Positions 39,535-51,682 are shown, counted from the first letter of the stretch. The stretch: 64,000 nucleotides of DNA from Yersinia rochesterensis (GCF_003600645.1 NZ_CP032482.1:434001-498000); one strand, 5' to 3'. Notes: a model not told the origin generated them from the sequence alone. Numbers and translations: made by a program.

Positions 39535-40689
39535 TCAGGCATCTCGTGGCAGGCCTTTTTCAATCGCTCTCACCAGCCGTTTTTTCTGCGGTGACTGAAC
39601 ATCCCCAATCAGTGTAGACCGTCTTTTTAATTGTTGTGAAATTGCCCACTCAATATGTTCATCTAACATCGGATTAATGCCGCGGCGTGCTTTCAGTGCC
39701 AATACAACATTGTCGAGATAGGGCGCATTGCCCAATGCCACAGAGATATTACGCAACCAGCGCAGGTGCCCAATTCGCCGAATGGCGGAGCCTTCGGTTA
39801 TCCGTAAAAATTTCTCTTCATTCCAGCTAAATAAATCCAGCAACTGTGGAGTGTGCAGCACTGCGCGAGGGCTGAAATCTTCTTCGTCAGTTAATTGGGA
39901 GAAGCGGTTCCACGGGCAGATAAGCTGGCAATCATCACAACCATAAATACGATTGCCCATCAGGGGACGAAACTCTTCCGGTATCGCGCCCTCCAACTCA
40001 ATAGTTAGATAGGAAATGCAGCGGCGAGCATCAACAGTATAGGGCGCGACGATAGCCCCAGTCGGGCAGGTGGTCATGCAAGCAACGCAGCGCCCGCATT
40101 GTTCTTCTTGCGGTTTATCGACGGGCAGCGGCAGGTCAATGAGCAACTCACCCAGGAAGAACCAGGAACCGGCCTCACGATTTAAAATTAGTGAGTGCTT
40201 ACCAACCCAGCCAATGCCCGCTTTAGCCGCCAGGGAACGCTCCATTATTGGCGCAGAATCGACGAACGGGCGGAAATTGACATCACCGGCCGCCTGCTCC
40301 AGACAATAATTTTGAATCATGTCACCCAATTTTTTCAGGCGTTGGCGTAACAATTTATGATAATCACGGCCTAAGGCATAACGGCTGATATAGCCGAGTT
40401 CTGAATTCTTTAATGTGCTGGCAAATGCGGCCTTGGCAGGCAGGTAATTCATTCGCACGCTGATCACCCGCAAAGTGCCAGGCAATAATTCATGCGCGCG
40501 CGCGCGCAGCATACCGTGGCGGGCCATCCAGGCCATTTCGCCATGATATTGTTTATCAAGCCACGCCTGTAACCGCGGTTCTTCGGCTGACAAATCTGTA
40601 TCGCAGATACCGACTTGCTGGAAACCTAGCGATTGCCCCCATTGCTTGATATGTTGGGCTAATTGATTCAGATCGAGGGGGTGTGCCAT
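39535..40689 (-). CDS. queG: Epoxyqueuosine reductase QueG
   Basis: 384 residues. Cobalamin-dependent enzyme with two [4Fe-4S] clusters: CGRCVACMTTCPTGAIV and CDDCQLICPW, plus a C-terminal HEAT-like segment (EGSAIRRIGHLRWLRNISVALGN). Performs the last step of queuosine synthesis in tRNA. Its start codon overlaps that of the divergent nnr by two bases. Confidence 0.97.
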   Translation of the reverse strand: MAHPLDLNQLAQHIKQWGQSLGFQQVGICDTDLSAEEPRLQAWLDKQYHGEMAWMARHGMLRARAHELLPGTLRVISVRMNYLPAKAAFASTLKNSELGYISRYALGRDYHKLLRQRLKKLGDMIQNYCLEQAAGDVNFRPFVDSAPIMERSLAAKAGIGWVGKHSLILNREAGSWFFLGELLIDLPLPVDKPQEEQCGRCVACMTTCPTGAIVAPYTVDARRCISYLTIELEGAIPEEFRPLMGNRIYGCDDCQLICPWNRFSQLTDEEDFSPRAVLHTPQLLDLFSWNEEKFLRITEGSAIRRIGHLRWLRNISVALGNAPYLDNVVLALKARRGINPMLDEHIEWAISQQLKRRSTLIGDVQSPQKKRLVRAIEKGLPRDA

Positions 40690-42202
40690 GACGGACCATA
40701 GTAAGAAACAAATCGGTATTAGTTTACCACACTCTGTTTTTTCTGCGGACTGGGTGCGCCAGAATGAGGCGGTTGCCGCGGCACACTTCTCCCTGAGCTT
40801 ATTTGACCTGATGGTGAGAGCAGGAAACGCCGCATTTGAACTGGCGCGAAAGCAATACCCCGCCGCGCACCACTGGCTGATTTTATGCGGCCACGGTAAT
40901 AATGGTGGCGATGGCTACATTGTTGCCAGCCGGGCATTGGCCGCGGGTCTGAATGTGACACTGATTGCTTGCCCTGGCAATCGGCCCCTGCCCGCAGAAG
41001 CCCATCAGGCGCAATCTCAATGGCTGGCAGCGGGCGGCGTGATTAATCAACCTGATATCTTATGGCCACAACATATCGATTTAATTATTGATGGTTTGCT
41101 AGGTATTGGCCTGCGAGCCGCGCCGCAAGGTGTTTATGCTACGTTGATTGACACGGCAAACCGCCACCGTGCAGCAAAAATCGCCTTGGATATCCCGTCA
41201 GGGCTGAGTGCTGATAGCGGTGCGGCTCCCGGCTCCGTCATTCGCGCGGATCACACTCTGACGTTTGTCACCCTAAAGCCCGGTTTGCTCACTGGGCAAG
41301 CCCGTGATTGGGTCGGGCATTTACACTGTAATGATTTAGGATTGACACCCTGGCTGGCTGCTCAACCCGTCCAAATTGAGCGCCTGACCGCCGGTAATTT
41401 GCCACAATGGTTGAAACCGCGTCGCCCTTGCGCCCATAAAGGTGAGCATGGGCGGTTATTGCTGGTAGGGGGCGATAAAGGGTTTGGCGGCGCGATTCGC
41501 ATGGCGGGAGAAGCTGCGCTGCGTAGCGGTGCTGGGCTGGTGCGAGTGCTTACTCACATTGAGCATGTGGCCCCGATTTTGGCCGCTCGTCCAGAGCTAA
41601 TGGTGCAGGAGTTAACCCCTGAAACCCTGGCGCAAAGTATGAGTTGGGCTGATGTATTGGTGGTCGGCCCGGGGTTAGGGCAATCTGATTGGGGCCGAAA
41701 TGCTCTGAATTTATTGCAACAAAGTGATAAACCAGCATTATGGGACGCTGATGCACTCAACTTGCTGGCATTAAATCCGCTGAAGCGTCAGAATCGGGTA
41801 TTAACTCCCCATCCTGGCGAAGCTGCCCGCCTGCTCGGTTGCCGCGTTGCTGATATTGAGAGTGACCGCTTACTTTCTGCCCGTAACATCGTTAAACAAT
41901 ATGGTGGTGTGGTGGTCTTGAAAGGGGCTGGTACTCTTATTGCCAGTGAACAGGGCGAGATGGCGATTGCTGATGTCGGTAATGCGGGTATGGCCTCCGG
42001 CGGTATGGGGGATATTCTGTCCGGCATTATTGGGAGTTTGATAGCACAAAAGCTGGTGCTGTATGATGCCGCCTGTGCAGGTTGTGTTGTGCATGGCGTT
42101 GCCGCAGACAAACTGGCTGAAGTTCAAGGCACCCGGGGTTTACTGGCCACAGATTTGCTGTCAGTTATTCCGAAGTACGTTAATCCTGAGTTAGCAAAAT
42201 AG
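40688..42202 (+). CDS. nnr: Bifunctional NAD(P)HX epimerase/dehydratase Nnr
   Basis: 504 residues in two domains: YjeF-N epimerase at about 1-215 ([12 protein letters not shown] near 67, [11 protein letters not shown]) and ribokinase-like ADP-dependent dehydratase at about 230-500 ([40 protein letters not shown]). Repairs hydrated NAD(P)H. The start MTDHSKKQ matches E. coli (MTDHTMKK), which confirms the overlap with queG. First gene of a run through tsaE, amiB, mutL, miaA and hfq. Confidence 0.97.
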   Translation: MTDHSKKQIGISLPHSVFSADWVRQNEAVAAAHFSLSLFDLMVRAGNAAFELARKQYPAAHHWLILCGHGNNGGDGYIVASRALAAGLNVTLIACPGNRPLPAEAHQAQSQWLAAGGVINQPDILWPQHIDLIIDGLLGIGLRAAPQGVYATLIDTANRHRAAKIALDIPSGLSADSGAAPGSVIRADHTLTFVTLKPGLLTGQARDWVGHLHCNDLGLTPWLAAQPVQIERLTAGNLPQWLKPRRPCAHKGEHGRLLLVGGDKGFGGAIRMAGEAALRSGAGLVRVLTHIEHVAPILAARPELMVQELTPETLAQSMSWADVLVVGPGLGQSDWGRNALNLLQQSDKPALWDADALNLLALNPLKRQNRVLTPHPGEAARLLGCRVADIESDRLLSARNIVKQYGGVVVLKGAGTLIASEQGEMAIADVGNAGMASGGMGDILSGIIGSLIAQKLVLYDAACAGCVVHGVAADKLAEVQGTRGLLATDLLSVIPKYVNPELAK

Positions 42203-42212
42203 ATATCACAGA

Positions 42213-42701
42213 ATGAAAGAACTCGTTTTACCTCTGCCTGATGAGGCAGCGACCGTTGCATTAGGGGGCACTTTGGCTCAGGCCTTCGAGGGTGCCAGCG
42301 TTATTTATCTGTTCGGTGACTTAGGTGCCGGAAAAACAACTTTTAGCCGTGGCTTTCTTCAGGCCCTTGGCCATTCAGGGCATGTTAAAAGCCCGACTTA
42401 TACCTTGGTTGAACCTTATGCGCTAGCCCCAAGGCCGGTTTACCATTTTGACCTATATCGTCTGGCTGACCCCGAGGAGCTGGAGTTTATGGGCATTCGT
42501 GATTACTTTGATAAGCAAGCAATTTGCCTGGTGGAATGGCCACAACAAGGGGCTGGGTTCTTACCTCAAGCGGATGTTGAGCTGCATTTGACTTATCAGG
42601 CCGAGGGGCGCGAAGCCCGCCTGGTGGCCCTTTCTGATGCCGGCGCGGATGTATTGCGCCGTTTAGCTGCTGTGCAAGGACGATTTAATAATGATGCATA
42701 G
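42213..42701 (+). CDS. tsaE: tRNA threonylcarbamoyladenosine ATPase TsaE
   Basis: 162 residues. P-loop [19 protein letters not shown] near 38-56 and [10 protein letters not shown], with HFDLYRL for the second ATPase motif. Works with TsaB and TsaD in t6A37 synthesis. Ten bases after nnr; its end overlaps the amiB start by 11 bp. Confidence 0.97.
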   Translation: MKELVLPLPDEAATVALGGTLAQAFEGASVIYLFGDLGAGKTTFSRGFLQALGHSGHVKSPTYTLVEPYALAPRPVYHFDLYRLADPEELEFMGIRDYFDKQAICLVEWPQQGAGFLPQADVELHLTYQAEGREARLVALSDAGADVLRRLAAVQGRFNNDA

Positions 42702-44619
42702 CTCTACGCGACTAATAAATAGCTTTACGCGACCAGGTTGTTGGACGAAAAAGACTTTCTGGCGACCATCATTGGCTGCCGTAATGCTGATTATGGTGAG
42801 TTTATTTGCTCTGCCTTCTGCATTCGCCGCCAAGCTTACCGATATTAAGGTGAACAATGGCTCGACTGAAAGCAAAGTGACACTCAGTTTTGATGGTCAG
42901 CCGGTTTATGCTTTCTTTTCTTTAAATTCACCCGAGCGGGTGGTGCTTGATGTCCGTCAAAGCGGCAATCTTTCCGGATTACCACTGGAATTCAGTGGGC
43001 AGAATCTGCTGAAAAGAATCCGCTCCAGTACCCCGAAAGATGAACAAAGCACCCGTCTGGTGCTGGAATTGACACAAAAAGTCAAAACTCACGCGGTGAC
43101 TCAGCAGTCGGGTAACAATTACACCGTCGTGATCACCATGACAGCGTCGGCGAGTGCCCCTGTGCGGCAAACTCAGTCTTTAAGCCCAAATAATACGCCG
43201 CTGAACCAAACCAATACGCCTAGCCCTAATGCCGGGCGGTTAACTTCACCGGCGACGAATGCGAATACGGAATCACGGATCACGAGCGCCAATACCACGT
43301 CAGTAGCTAAAAACCCGTTTAACAACAAGCCGACTGTGGTGGTGAGCAGCGAGAACATCACGACGAATACTGCGCGACCGATCAAAACTGCCCGCCAGAC
43401 CAACACTGCCAGTGCGGCGAACAGCTCCCGAGTGGTGGTAGCGATTGATGCCGGTCATGGTGGTCAGGATCCCGGTGCGATTGGGCAAAATGGCTTGCAA
43501 GAGAAGAGTGTCACTATCGCCATCGCCCGTCGGCTTGAAGCACTGCTTAACAGTGACCCGATGTTTAAACCGGTATTGACCCGCAATGGCGATTATTTTA
43601 TTTCGGTAATGGGCCGTTCTGATGTGGCGCGTAAGCAGGGCGCTAACGTGTTGGTCTCCATTCATGCTGATGCGGCGCCTAACCGCAGCGCAACCGGGGC
43701 GTCAGTTTGGGTATTGTCGAATCGCCGCGCTAACAGTGAAATGGGTAATTGGCTGGAGCAGCATGAGAAACAATCCGAACTGCTTGGTGGGGCCGGTGAT
43801 GTATTGGCCAACACCGCCTCTGACCCTTATTTAAGTCAGGCGGTGCTGGATTTACAATTTGGTCACTCACAGCGGGTAGGTTATGACGTCGCCACTAAGG
43901 TGCTGAATGAGCTGCAAAGAGTGGGCGATATTCACAAACGTCGGCCGGAACACGCCAGTCTTGGGGTGTTACGTTCACCGGATATTCCGTCATTGTTAGT
44001 GGAAACCGGCTTTATCAGTAATAGTACGGAGGAGCGGCTGCTTGGCAGTAGCGCGTATCAGGAGAAAATTGCTCAAGCCATTTATAAAGGTTTGCGCAGT
44101 TATTTCCTCGCGCATCCGCTACAAGCCGACCCAAAGGTCGAAAACCGTCCGCTAATTGAAACCGCGGCGGTTGATTCTTCTTCACGGCGTTCAAGTGTTA
44201 GCCAGCCAGAGCCGGTGGTCAGCAACATAGCAAGCAGCGGCAGATCATCTGCCGCCAAACCGGCTGCGACGGGTAAAAGCCAGATTCATAAAGTCCAACG
44301 CGGCGAAACTTTATCCGGTATTGCCAGTCAATACGGCGTCAGCATGGCGGTGTTGCGGCAAAATAACACACTGAAAAATGATGTGGTCTGGGTGGGGCAG
44401 CGCTTGAAAGTCCCCGCCTCGGGAATCGCCGCGCCAAAAGCTGTGGCGAAAGCCAAGCCGAGCAAAAGCCAGCCGGTTAAGCATCAGGTAAAACGCGGTG
44501 ATACGCTGTCGGCTATTGCAGCCAGATATGGTGTGTCGATGAGTGAGATTGAGCGGGCGAATAAGATAAAGTCAGGTAATGTCCAACTGGGGCAAACTCT
44601 CACTATTCCACAGTCGTAA
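42691..44619 (+). CDS. amiB: N-acetylmuramoyl-L-alanine amidase AmiB
   Basis: 642 residues, much longer than E. coli AmiB (about 445). Basic N-terminus then signal peptide ending PSAFAA near 47; AMIN domain at about 48-150; an Asn/Thr/Ser-rich linker to about 245; amidase_3 zinc domain at about 248-475 ([34 protein letters not shown]); and two LysM domains near 530-575 and 597-641 ([18 protein letters not shown] and [18 protein letters not shown]). Splits septal peptidoglycan, normally activated by EnvC. The extra length comes from the linker and the second LysM repeat. ATG-ATG start; the first overlaps tsaE. Confidence 0.95.
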   Translation: MMHSSTRLINSFTRPGCWTKKTFWRPSLAAVMLIMVSLFALPSAFAAKLTDIKVNNGSTESKVTLSFDGQPVYAFFSLNSPERVVLDVRQSGNLSGLPLEFSGQNLLKRIRSSTPKDEQSTRLVLELTQKVKTHAVTQQSGNNYTVVITMTASASAPVRQTQSLSPNNTPLNQTNTPSPNAGRLTSPATNANTESRITSANTTSVAKNPFNNKPTVVVSSENITTNTARPIKTARQTNTASAANSSRVVVAIDAGHGGQDPGAIGQNGLQEKSVTIAIARRLEALLNSDPMFKPVLTRNGDYFISVMGRSDVARKQGANVLVSIHADAAPNRSATGASVWVLSNRRANSEMGNWLEQHEKQSELLGGAGDVLANTASDPYLSQAVLDLQFGHSQRVGYDVATKVLNELQRVGDIHKRRPEHASLGVLRSPDIPSLLVETGFISNSTEERLLGSSAYQEKIAQAIYKGLRSYFLAHPLQADPKVENRPLIETAAVDSSSRRSSVSQPEPVVSNIASSGRSSAAKPAATGKSQIHKVQRGETLSGIASQYGVSMAVLRQNNTLKNDVVWVGQRLKVPASGIAAPKAVAKAKPSKSQPVKHQVKRGDTLSAIAARYGVSMSEIERANKIKSGNVQLGQTLTIPQS

Positions 44620-44634
44620 GCGAAAGGAACTGCT

Positions 44635-46536
44635 ATGCCAATTCAGATTCTACCACCACAGCTTGCTAACCAAATTGCCGCCGGTGAAGTGGTAGAGCGG
44701 CCTGCGTCGGTGGTGAAAGAGTTGGTAGAAAATAGCTTGGATGCCGGTGCGACACGGATTGATATTGATATCGAACGTGGTGGGGCGAAACTGATTCGTG
44801 TCCGTGATAATGGCTGCGGCATTGGTAAAGACGATTTGGTATTAGCATTGGCGCGCCATGCCACCAGTAAAATAAGCTCGCTGGAAGATTTGGAAGCCAT
44901 CCTCAGTATGGGGTTTCGTGGCGAAGCACTCGCCAGCATCAGCTCAGTCTCGCGTCTAATGTTGACATCGCGCACCGCCGAACAAAATGAAGCCTGGCAG
45001 GCGTATGCTGAAGGCCGCGATATGGCGGTGACCATCAAACCTGCGGCTCATCCGGTCGGCAGCACCCTTGAAGTGCTGGATCTGTTTTATAACACGCCGG
45101 CCCGTCGCAAATTTATGCGGACTGAAAAAACCGAGTTTGGTCATATTGATGAAGTGGTGCGGCGCATTGCGCTGGCGCGTTTTGATGTGGCAATCAATCT
45201 TAGCCATAACGGTAAGTTAATGCGGCAGTATCGCGCCGCGCCTGACCCTTCCCAACATGAGCGCCGCCTGGCGAGTATCTGTGGCCCGGCATTTTTGCAG
45301 CATGCGCTGGCGATTTCCTGGCAGCACGGTGATTTGACGATTCGCGGTTGGGTAGCAGACCCTGCTGCCAGCCGTACACTGAGTGAAATGCAATATTGTT
45401 ACGTCAATAACCGCATGATGCGCGACCGGCTGATTAACCACGCGATCCGCCAGGCTTATCAAGATTTACTCAAAGATGACCAGCAACCCGCCTATGTATT
45501 GTATCTGGATATTGACCCACATCAGGTGGATGTCAATGTGCATCCGGCTAAACATGAAGTGCGTTTCCATCAAGCGCGGCTAGTACATGATTTTATTTAT
45601 CAAGCGGTTACCACGGTTTTACAGCAAGCCGCTACTCCGACTCTGAACATCAATGAAGATGGTGAAGAAATCGACGCCCCGCGCTGGCAACCAGAAAATC
45701 GCGTGGCGGCGGGGGGGAATAAATATGCTCAACCGGAACCGGCGAAAACCGCGCCAGTAGCACGAGTTTCTTCTCCGGAGCGGGCTGCCATGGCAGCACG
45801 GCCAGTCGCTCGTGAACCCGCCCCGACTTATAACGCCGGTCAACCCTACCAAAAACAACAAGGTGAATTATATCGCCAACTGGTGCAACCGGCCGTAGTG
45901 AATAAACCGGCGGCGGTTAGCCAACCTCCGGCCTCGCCTGCGCCACGTCAGAGACTTAATGACGAGCCACTGCACGGCGATAATTACAGCTTTGGCCGGG
46001 TGCTCACCGTGTTTCCGCCTTGCTATGCTCTTATTGAATATAAACAGGGCGTGGCATTACTGGAATTAAGGGTTGCTGAGCGTTGGTTGAAACAAGCTCA
46101 GTTGAATCCGCCCGCGGAAGGGTTGCGCCCTCAGCCGCTATTAATCCCCTTAAAACTGACATTGGATAAAAATGAAGCAGCCGCGTGCCAGCGTCATCAG
46201 AAATTGTTAGTGACCATGGGAATAGAATTGGCCGTGGAACACGAAAAGGCGACTTTACGCGCAGTATCTTTACCATTACGCCAACAAAATTTACAAAAAC
46301 TGATACCGGAACTGTTAGGCTATCTGTCGCAGCATGAAGAGATATCGCCAGATGCTCTCGCCACATGGATTTCTCGCCATCTTGGCAGTGAACATGAGGT
46401 ATGGAATGTGTCTCAAGCGATACAATTATTGGCAGATGTTGAACGTCTTTGTCCACAGTTGGTAAAATCACCACCAACTGGGCTATTACAACCTATTGAT
46501 ATAAAGGCTGCATTGGCAACCCTGAAACATGAATGA
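44635..46536 (+). CDS. mutL: DNA mismatch repair protein MutL
   Basis: 633 residues. N-terminal GHKL ATPase: [11 protein letters not shown] near 33, DNGCGI near 60, ATSKI and [11 protein letters not shown] near 93; the central linker at about 335-430 is Pro/Ala-rich and variable; the C-terminal dimerisation domain follows ([16 protein letters not shown]). Couples MutS to MutH. 15 bp after amiB, and its stop overlaps miaA by 8 bp. Confidence 0.98.
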   Translation: MPIQILPPQLANQIAAGEVVERPASVVKELVENSLDAGATRIDIDIERGGAKLIRVRDNGCGIGKDDLVLALARHATSKISSLEDLEAILSMGFRGEALASISSVSRLMLTSRTAEQNEAWQAYAEGRDMAVTIKPAAHPVGSTLEVLDLFYNTPARRKFMRTEKTEFGHIDEVVRRIALARFDVAINLSHNGKLMRQYRAAPDPSQHERRLASICGPAFLQHALAISWQHGDLTIRGWVADPAASRTLSEMQYCYVNNRMMRDRLINHAIRQAYQDLLKDDQQPAYVLYLDIDPHQVDVNVHPAKHEVRFHQARLVHDFIYQAVTTVLQQAATPTLNINEDGEEIDAPRWQPENRVAAGGNKYAQPEPAKTAPVARVSSPERAAMAARPVAREPAPTYNAGQPYQKQQGELYRQLVQPAVVNKPAAVSQPPASPAPRQRLNDEPLHGDNYSFGRVLTVFPPCYALIEYKQGVALLELRVAERWLKQAQLNPPAEGLRPQPLLIPLKLTLDKNEAAACQRHQKLLVTMGIELAVEHEKATLRAVSLPLRQQNLQKLIPELLGYLSQHEEISPDALATWISRHLGSEHEVWNVSQAIQLLADVERLCPQLVKSPPTGLLQPIDIKAALATLKHE

Positions 46537-47470
46537 TATTGAAAATCTAGACCGGCCACCGGCAATCTTTATTATGGGGCCAACTGCCTCGGGTAAAACG
46601 GCGCTCTCCATTGCGCTGAGACAACGGCTACCTGTGGAGTTAATCAGTGTCGATTCTGCCCTGATTTATCGCGGTATGGATATCGGCACCGCGAAACCCA
46701 GCGCAGAAGAGCTTGCATTAGCGCCACATCGGCTGATTGATATCCGCGATCCCGCGCAAGCATACTCCGCCGCTGATTTCCGTAAAGATGCATTAAAAGA
46801 AATGGCCGAGATTACTACCGCCGGGCGAATTCCGCTGCTGGTGGGCGGCACTATGTTGTACTTTAAAGCGCTGTTGGATGGGTTATCGCCATTGCCGAGC
46901 GCAGACCCGCAAGTGCGCCAGCGTATTGAACAGCAGGCAGCGGAACTGGGCTGGGAAGCATTACATCAACAATTGGCTGAAATCGATCCCGTCGCGGCGG
47001 CGCGAATTCATCCTAATGATCCCCAACGGCTCTCCAGAGCACTGGAAGTTTTTTTTATTTCAGGTAAAACTCTAACAGAACTGACTAAAATTTCGGGTGA
47101 AACCTTACCGTATCGGGTTCACCAATTTGCGATTGCGCCTGTTAGCCGAGAACTGTTGCACCAGCGGATTGAATTACGTTTTCGTCAAATGCTGGATGCA
47201 GGGTTTGAAACCGAGGCTAGGGCGCTTTTTGGCCGCGGTGATTTGCATACGGATATGCCAGCCATTCGTTGTGTGGGATATCGGCAGATGTGGTCTTATC
47301 TGTCCGGTGAGATTGATTACGACGACATGGTTTACCGCGGAATCTGTGCGACACGCCAACTGGCAAAGCGCCAAATGACCTGGTTGCGGGGCTGGGGTTC
47401 AGTCCAGTGGCTTGACAGCGATAAGCCGGGAGAGGCTTTAGACTCTGTAATACAGGTTGTTAGTGCATAG
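46529..47470 (+). CDS. miaA: tRNA dimethylallyltransferase MiaA
   Basis: 313 residues. P-loop [11 protein letters not shown] near 17-27, [19 protein letters not shown], and the zinc-like helical insert [12 protein letters not shown]. Transfers the isopentenyl group to A37 of tRNAs reading UNN codons. In E. coli promoters inside miaA drive hfq. Confidence 0.97.
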   Translation: MNDIENLDRPPAIFIMGPTASGKTALSIALRQRLPVELISVDSALIYRGMDIGTAKPSAEELALAPHRLIDIRDPAQAYSAADFRKDALKEMAEITTAGRIPLLVGGTMLYFKALLDGLSPLPSADPQVRQRIEQQAAELGWEALHQQLAEIDPVAAARIHPNDPQRLSRALEVFFISGKTLTELTKISGETLPYRVHQFAIAPVSRELLHQRIELRFRQMLDAGFETEARALFGRGDLHTDMPAIRCVGYRQMWSYLSGEIDYDDMVYRGICATRQLAKRQMTWLRGWGSVQWLDSDKPGEALDSVIQVVSA

Positions 47471-47585
47471 GTTGAATGATTGTGTACAATTGATTAGTAC
47501 TCAACGCGCGGATTTTTTTACGCAGTTTATTTTCGAGCCGATAGGTTCTTAGTTAATAACAACAAGCAAATAAGGAAAATACAGA

Positions 47586-47891
47586 ATGGCTAAGGGGCAA
47601 TCTTTGCAAGATCCGTTCCTGAACGCATTGCGTCGTGAACGGGTTCCGGTTTCTATTTATTTAGTGAATGGTATTAAACTGCAGGGCCAAGTTGAGTCTT
47701 TTGATCAGTTTGTCATTCTGTTAAAAAATACAGTCAGCCAGATGGTTTATAAACACGCCATCTCTACTGTTGTGCCTTCTCGCCCGGTTTCGCATCACAG
47801 CAATAGTCCGAGTGGTAGCACTAATAATTATCATGGTAGTAATCCATCTGCGCCGCAATCACCGCAGCAGGATAGCGATGACGCTGAATAA
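47586..47891 (+). CDS. hfq: RNA chaperone Hfq
   Basis: 101 residues, the E. coli length being 102. Sm1 and Sm2 motifs intact: [20 protein letters not shown] and the YKHAIST segment near 55-61, followed by a Ser/Asn/Gln-rich unstructured C-terminal tail. Hexameric ring matching small RNAs to mRNAs. AAGGA ribosome site before the ATG. Confidence 0.99.
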   Translation: MAKGQSLQDPFLNALRRERVPVSIYLVNGIKLQGQVESFDQFVILLKNTVSQMVYKHAISTVVPSRPVSHHSNSPSGSTNNYHGSNPSAPQSPQQDSDDAE

Positions 47892-47989
47892 AGCGCATTG
47901 CTGGTCAACCATGACGGGGAACATAAGCAACGGATTCGGGTTTATGTTCTCCGCACTAGCGGTTTTGATCCGTTTGAGAGGTTGCACGT

Positions 47990-49294
47990 TTGTTTGACCG
48001 TTATGAAGGCGGTGAGCAGGCCGTACTGGTTCATATCTATTTCTCGCAAGACAAAAACTCAGAGGATCTGCGTGAGTTCGAAGCGCTGGTATCTTCTGCG
48101 GGCGTAGAAGCTTTGCAAATTGTGACGGGTAGTCGCAAAGCTCCACATCCTAAGTTTTTTGTGGGCGAGGGAAAGGCAGTAGAAATTGCTGATGCAGTGA
48201 AAGCCAGTGGTGCGTCTGTTGTCTTGTTTGATCATGCCCTTTCCGCAGCGCAGGAGCGAAATCTTGAGCGTTTGTGTGAGTGTCGGGTTATTGATCGTAC
48301 TGGGCTGATTTTAGATATTTTTGCCCAACGGGCCCGTACCCATGAAGGTAAATTGCAGGTCGAATTAGCGCAATTGCGTCATATTGCGACCCGCTTGGTA
48401 CGTGGTTGGACGCATCTTGAGCGTCAAAAGGGGGGCATCGGCCTAAGAGGGCCAGGTGAAACCCAGTTGGAGACCGACCGCCGTTTGCTACGTGACCGCA
48501 TCAGCTTGATTTTGAGCCGTTTGGAGCGAGTTGCAAAGCAGCGTGAGCAGGGGCGGCGCGCGCGCACCCGTGCTGATATTCCGACAGTATCTTTGGTGGG
48601 ATATACCAACGCCGGTAAATCTAGCCTGTTTAACAAAATTACGGCAGCTGATGTTTACGCGGCTGACCAACTATTTGCCACGCTGGATCCCACTTTACGC
48701 CGTATTACTGTGGCTGATGTGGGCGATACAGTGTTGGCGGATACGGTAGGCTTTATCCGGCATTTGCCGCACGATTTGGTTGCTGCTTTTAAAGCGACAT
48801 TACAAGAAACGCGGCAAGCCTCATTACTGCTACACATTATTGATGCAGCTGATCCTCGGGTGGCCGAGAATATGGCCGCAGTCGATTCTGTATTGGCAGA
48901 AATCGAGGCGGATGAAATCCCTACATTATTAGTAATGAATAAAATTGATTTGTTGGATGATTTCGTCCCGCGAATTGATTGCAACGAAGACAATCTGCCA
49001 GTCAGAGTTTGGCTTTCGGCCCAAACTGGCGCAGGTATCCCGTTGCTCTTTCAAGCGTTAACGGAGCGTCTTTCAGGTGAGATCGCACACTTTGAATTAC
49101 GTTTGCCGCCTCAGGCAGGCCGTTTACGCAGCCGTTTTTACCAGCTTCAGGCAATTGAAAAAGAGTGGATAGACGAGGACGGGAACGTCGGTATGGTGGT
49201 AAGAATGCCTATCGTTGATTGGCGTCGTCTCTGTAAGCAAGAGCAAGATTTGGTCAGTTATATTACTAATGAGCCAGTACGGCTAATTAATTGA
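47990..49294 (+). CDS. hflX: Ribosome-splitting GTPase HflX
   Basis: 434 residues. Begins with a TTG codon: the start [20 protein letters not shown] aligns with the family and GAGAGG lies upstream, while the next ATG is internal. N-terminal HflX domain ([17 protein letters not shown]), coiled coil ([18 protein letters not shown]), Obg-like GTPase with P-loop [10 protein letters not shown] near 203 and NKID near 315. Rescues stalled ribosomes under heat stress. Confidence 0.96.
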   Translation: MFDRYEGGEQAVLVHIYFSQDKNSEDLREFEALVSSAGVEALQIVTGSRKAPHPKFFVGEGKAVEIADAVKASGASVVLFDHALSAAQERNLERLCECRVIDRTGLILDIFAQRARTHEGKLQVELAQLRHIATRLVRGWTHLERQKGGIGLRGPGETQLETDRRLLRDRISLILSRLERVAKQREQGRRARTRADIPTVSLVGYTNAGKSSLFNKITAADVYAADQLFATLDPTLRRITVADVGDTVLADTVGFIRHLPHDLVAAFKATLQETRQASLLLHIIDAADPRVAENMAAVDSVLAEIEADEIPTLLVMNKIDLLDDFVPRIDCNEDNLPVRVWLSAQTGAGIPLLFQALTERLSGEIAHFELRLPPQAGRLRSRFYQLQAIEKEWIDEDGNVGMVVRMPIVDWRRLCKQEQDLVSYITNEPVRLIN

Positions 49295-49387
49295 TTATCT
49301 GATTGATTTTGCGAGATTAAGAGCCAGCTTCTTTGGCGTGTGCTCTTGGCCTGAAGAAAACCAATCATAGAAGAATGGAGCTAAAAC

Positions 49388-50674
49388 ATGGCGTGGAATC
49401 AGCCCGGTAATAACGGACAGGACCGCGATCCGTGGGGGAGCAGCAATAATAATGGCGGCAACTCTGGCGGAAATAACAATAACAATAATAATAAAGGTGG
49501 CCGTGACCAAGGGCCGCCCGATCTGGATGATATCTTCCGGAAACTGAGCAAAAAGCTAAGTAGCCTCACAGGCAAGGGTGGCGGCAACGGCAATGGCAAT
49601 AATGGCGCGACACAAGGCCCTGCTTTCAGTGGGCGTATTGTGGGTATCGCTGTGGTTGCGGTTGTGGTTATCTGGGCGGCAAGTGGTTTCTATACAATTA
49701 AAGAAGCTGAGCGCGGTGTTGTGACTCGCTTGGGTAAATTAAGCCACATTGTACAGCCAGGTTTGAACTGGAAACCGACCTTTATTGATGAAGTTACTCC
49801 GGTTAACGTCGAGTCTGTACGTGAATTGGCGGCTTCAGGTGTCATGTTGACCTCTGATGAAAACGTCGTTCGTATCGAAATGAACGTCCAGTACCGCGTA
49901 ACTGACCCGGCCGCTTATCTATTTAGCGTGACAAACCCGGATGACAGTCTGCGTCAGGCCACTGACAGCGCAGTGCGTGGTGTTATTGGTAAATACACCA
50001 TGGACAAAATCCTCACCGAAGGCCGTACCATCGTCCGTAGCGATACTCAGCGTGTACTGGAAGAAACTATTCGTCCATACAAAATGGGTATTACTTTGCT
50101 GGACGTTAACTTCCAGGCAGCGCGTCCGCCGGAAGAAGTTAAAGCGGCATTTGATGATGCGATTGCTGCCCGTGAAAACGAACAACAATATATTCGTGAA
50201 GCAGAAGCTTACACCAACGAAGTTCAGCCTCGTGCTAATGGTCAGGCGCAGCGTCTGTTAGAAGATGCTCGTGCATATGCCGCACGTAAAGTGCTGGAAG
50301 CGCAGGGTGAAGTTGCTGGTTTTGCTAAGTTGTTGCCTGAGTATAAGGCTGCACCGGAAATTACCCGTGAGCGTCTGTATATCGAAACCATGGAGAAAGT
50401 CCTCGGTCATACCCGCAAAGTGCTGGCGAATGACAAAGGTAATAGTCTGATGGTGCTGCCGTTGGATCAACTGCTGCGTGGACAAGGTGCTACAGAGAAA
50501 ACGGATGGCAACAAAGACACCAGTCTGATTCGTTTGAATCCGCCTTCCTCTGCTAATAGCAGCCAAGAATCTGGTGCAAGTAACTCGAATACCAGTTCAA
50601 CCAGTGGCTCTATCATGGATCAGCGCCGGGCGAATGCTCAGCGTGATACTTCCACTCGCGTAGGGAGAGAATAA
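49388..50674 (+). CDS. hflK: FtsH modulator subunit HflK
   Basis: 428 residues. Gly/Asn-rich cytosolic N-terminus (about 1-75, with runs of Asn), one membrane helix at about 79-100 (IVGIAVVAVVVIWAASGFYTI), then the periplasmic SPFH/band-7 domain (EAERGVVTRLGKLSH) and a coiled coil with REAEAYTNEVQPRANGQAQR. Forms a large cage with HflC around FtsH. A serine/asparagine-rich C-terminus. Three bases before hflC. Confidence 0.98.
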   Translation: MAWNQPGNNGQDRDPWGSSNNNGGNSGGNNNNNNNKGGRDQGPPDLDDIFRKLSKKLSSLTGKGGGNGNGNNGATQGPAFSGRIVGIAVVAVVVIWAASGFYTIKEAERGVVTRLGKLSHIVQPGLNWKPTFIDEVTPVNVESVRELAASGVMLTSDENVVRIEMNVQYRVTDPAAYLFSVTNPDDSLRQATDSAVRGVIGKYTMDKILTEGRTIVRSDTQRVLEETIRPYKMGITLLDVNFQAARPPEEVKAAFDDAIAARENEQQYIREAEAYTNEVQPRANGQAQRLLEDARAYAARKVLEAQGEVAGFAKLLPEYKAAPEITRERLYIETMEKVLGHTRKVLANDKGNSLMVLPLDQLLRGQGATEKTDGNKDTSLIRLNPPSSANSSQESGASNSNTSSTSGSIMDQRRANAQRDTSTRVGRE

Positions 50675-50677
50675 CCA

Positions 50678-51682
50678 ATGCGTAAGTCTATTTTACTTAT
50701 CGTCGTTGTGGTGTTAGTCGCACTCTACGCTTCGCTGTTTGTGGTACAAGAAGGTCAACGCGGTATTGTACTGCGCTTTGGCAAGGTATTACGTGATAGT
50801 GAGAACAAGCCGCTGGTGTACGCGCCGGGCCTGCACTTCAAAATACCATTTATCGAAACAGTGAAGACGTTGGATGCCCGTATTCAAACCATGGACAACC
50901 AGGCCGACCGTTTCGTGACCAACGAGAAAAAAGACCTGATTGTTGACTCATACCTGAAATGGCGTATCAGCGATTTCAGCCGTTACTATCTGGCCACCGG
51001 TGGTGGTGATGTATCTCAGGCTGAAGTGCTGTTGAAACGTAAATTCAGTGACCGTTTGCGTTCTGAAATCGGTCGCCTGAATGTGCGCGACATCGTAACA
51101 GATTCACGCGGTCGTCTGACTTCAGATGTTCGTGATGCGCTGAATACCGGTAGTGTGGGCGATGAAGCCGTTACTACTGAAGCGGATGATGCTATTGCCT
51201 CTGCGGCAGCCCGTGTTGAACAGGAAACCCGTGGCAAACAGCCAGCGGTTAACCCGAACAGCATGGCGGCTCTGGGGATTGAAGTGGTTGACGTGCGTAT
51301 CAAGCAAATCAACTTACCGGCAGAAGTCTCTGACGCTATCTTCCAGCGTATGCGTGCTGAACGTGAAGCGGTAGCCCGTCGTCACCGTTCGCAAGGTCAG
51401 GAAGAAGCCGAGAAGTTGCGTGCAACAGCTGACTATGAAGTGACGCGTACTCTGGCAGAAGCAGAACGTCAGGCGCGTATTACGCGTGGTGGCGGTGATG
51501 CAGAAGCGGCTCGTCTGTTTGCTGACGCATTCAGTAAAGATCCAGACTTCTATGCTTTCATCCGTAGCTTGCGCGCGTATGAAAATAGCTTCAGCAGCGG
51601 CAACGATGTGATGGTTCTGAGCCCTGAAAGTGATTTCTTCCGCTACATGAAATCGCCGGATAACTCTAGCAAACGTCCATAA
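50678..51682 (+). CDS. hflC: FtsH modulator subunit HflC
   Basis: 334 residues. N-terminal membrane helix (SILLIVVVVLVALYASLFVVQ), then the SPFH domain (EGQRGIVLRFGKVLRD) and coiled coil (RAEREAVARRHRSQGQEEAEK). Partner of HflK. A terminator follows its stop. Confidence 0.98.
   Translation: MRKSILLIVVVVLVALYASLFVVQEGQRGIVLRFGKVLRDSENKPLVYAPGLHFKIPFIETVKTLDARIQTMDNQADRFVTNEKKDLIVDSYLKWRISDFSRYYLATGGGDVSQAEVLLKRKFSDRLRSEIGRLNVRDIVTDSRGRLTSDVRDALNTGSVGDEAVTTEADDAIASAAARVEQETRGKQPAVNPNSMAALGIEVVDVRIKQINLPAEVSDAIFQRMRAEREAVARRHRSQGQEEAEKLRATADYEVTRTLAEAERQARITRGGGDAEAARLFADAFSKDPDFYAFIRSLRAYENSFSSGNDVMVLSPESDFFRYMKSPDNSSKRP

Noticed and set aside
45619..46477. Antisense open frames in mutL
   Set aside because: Shadows of the mutL reading frame without independent evidence.
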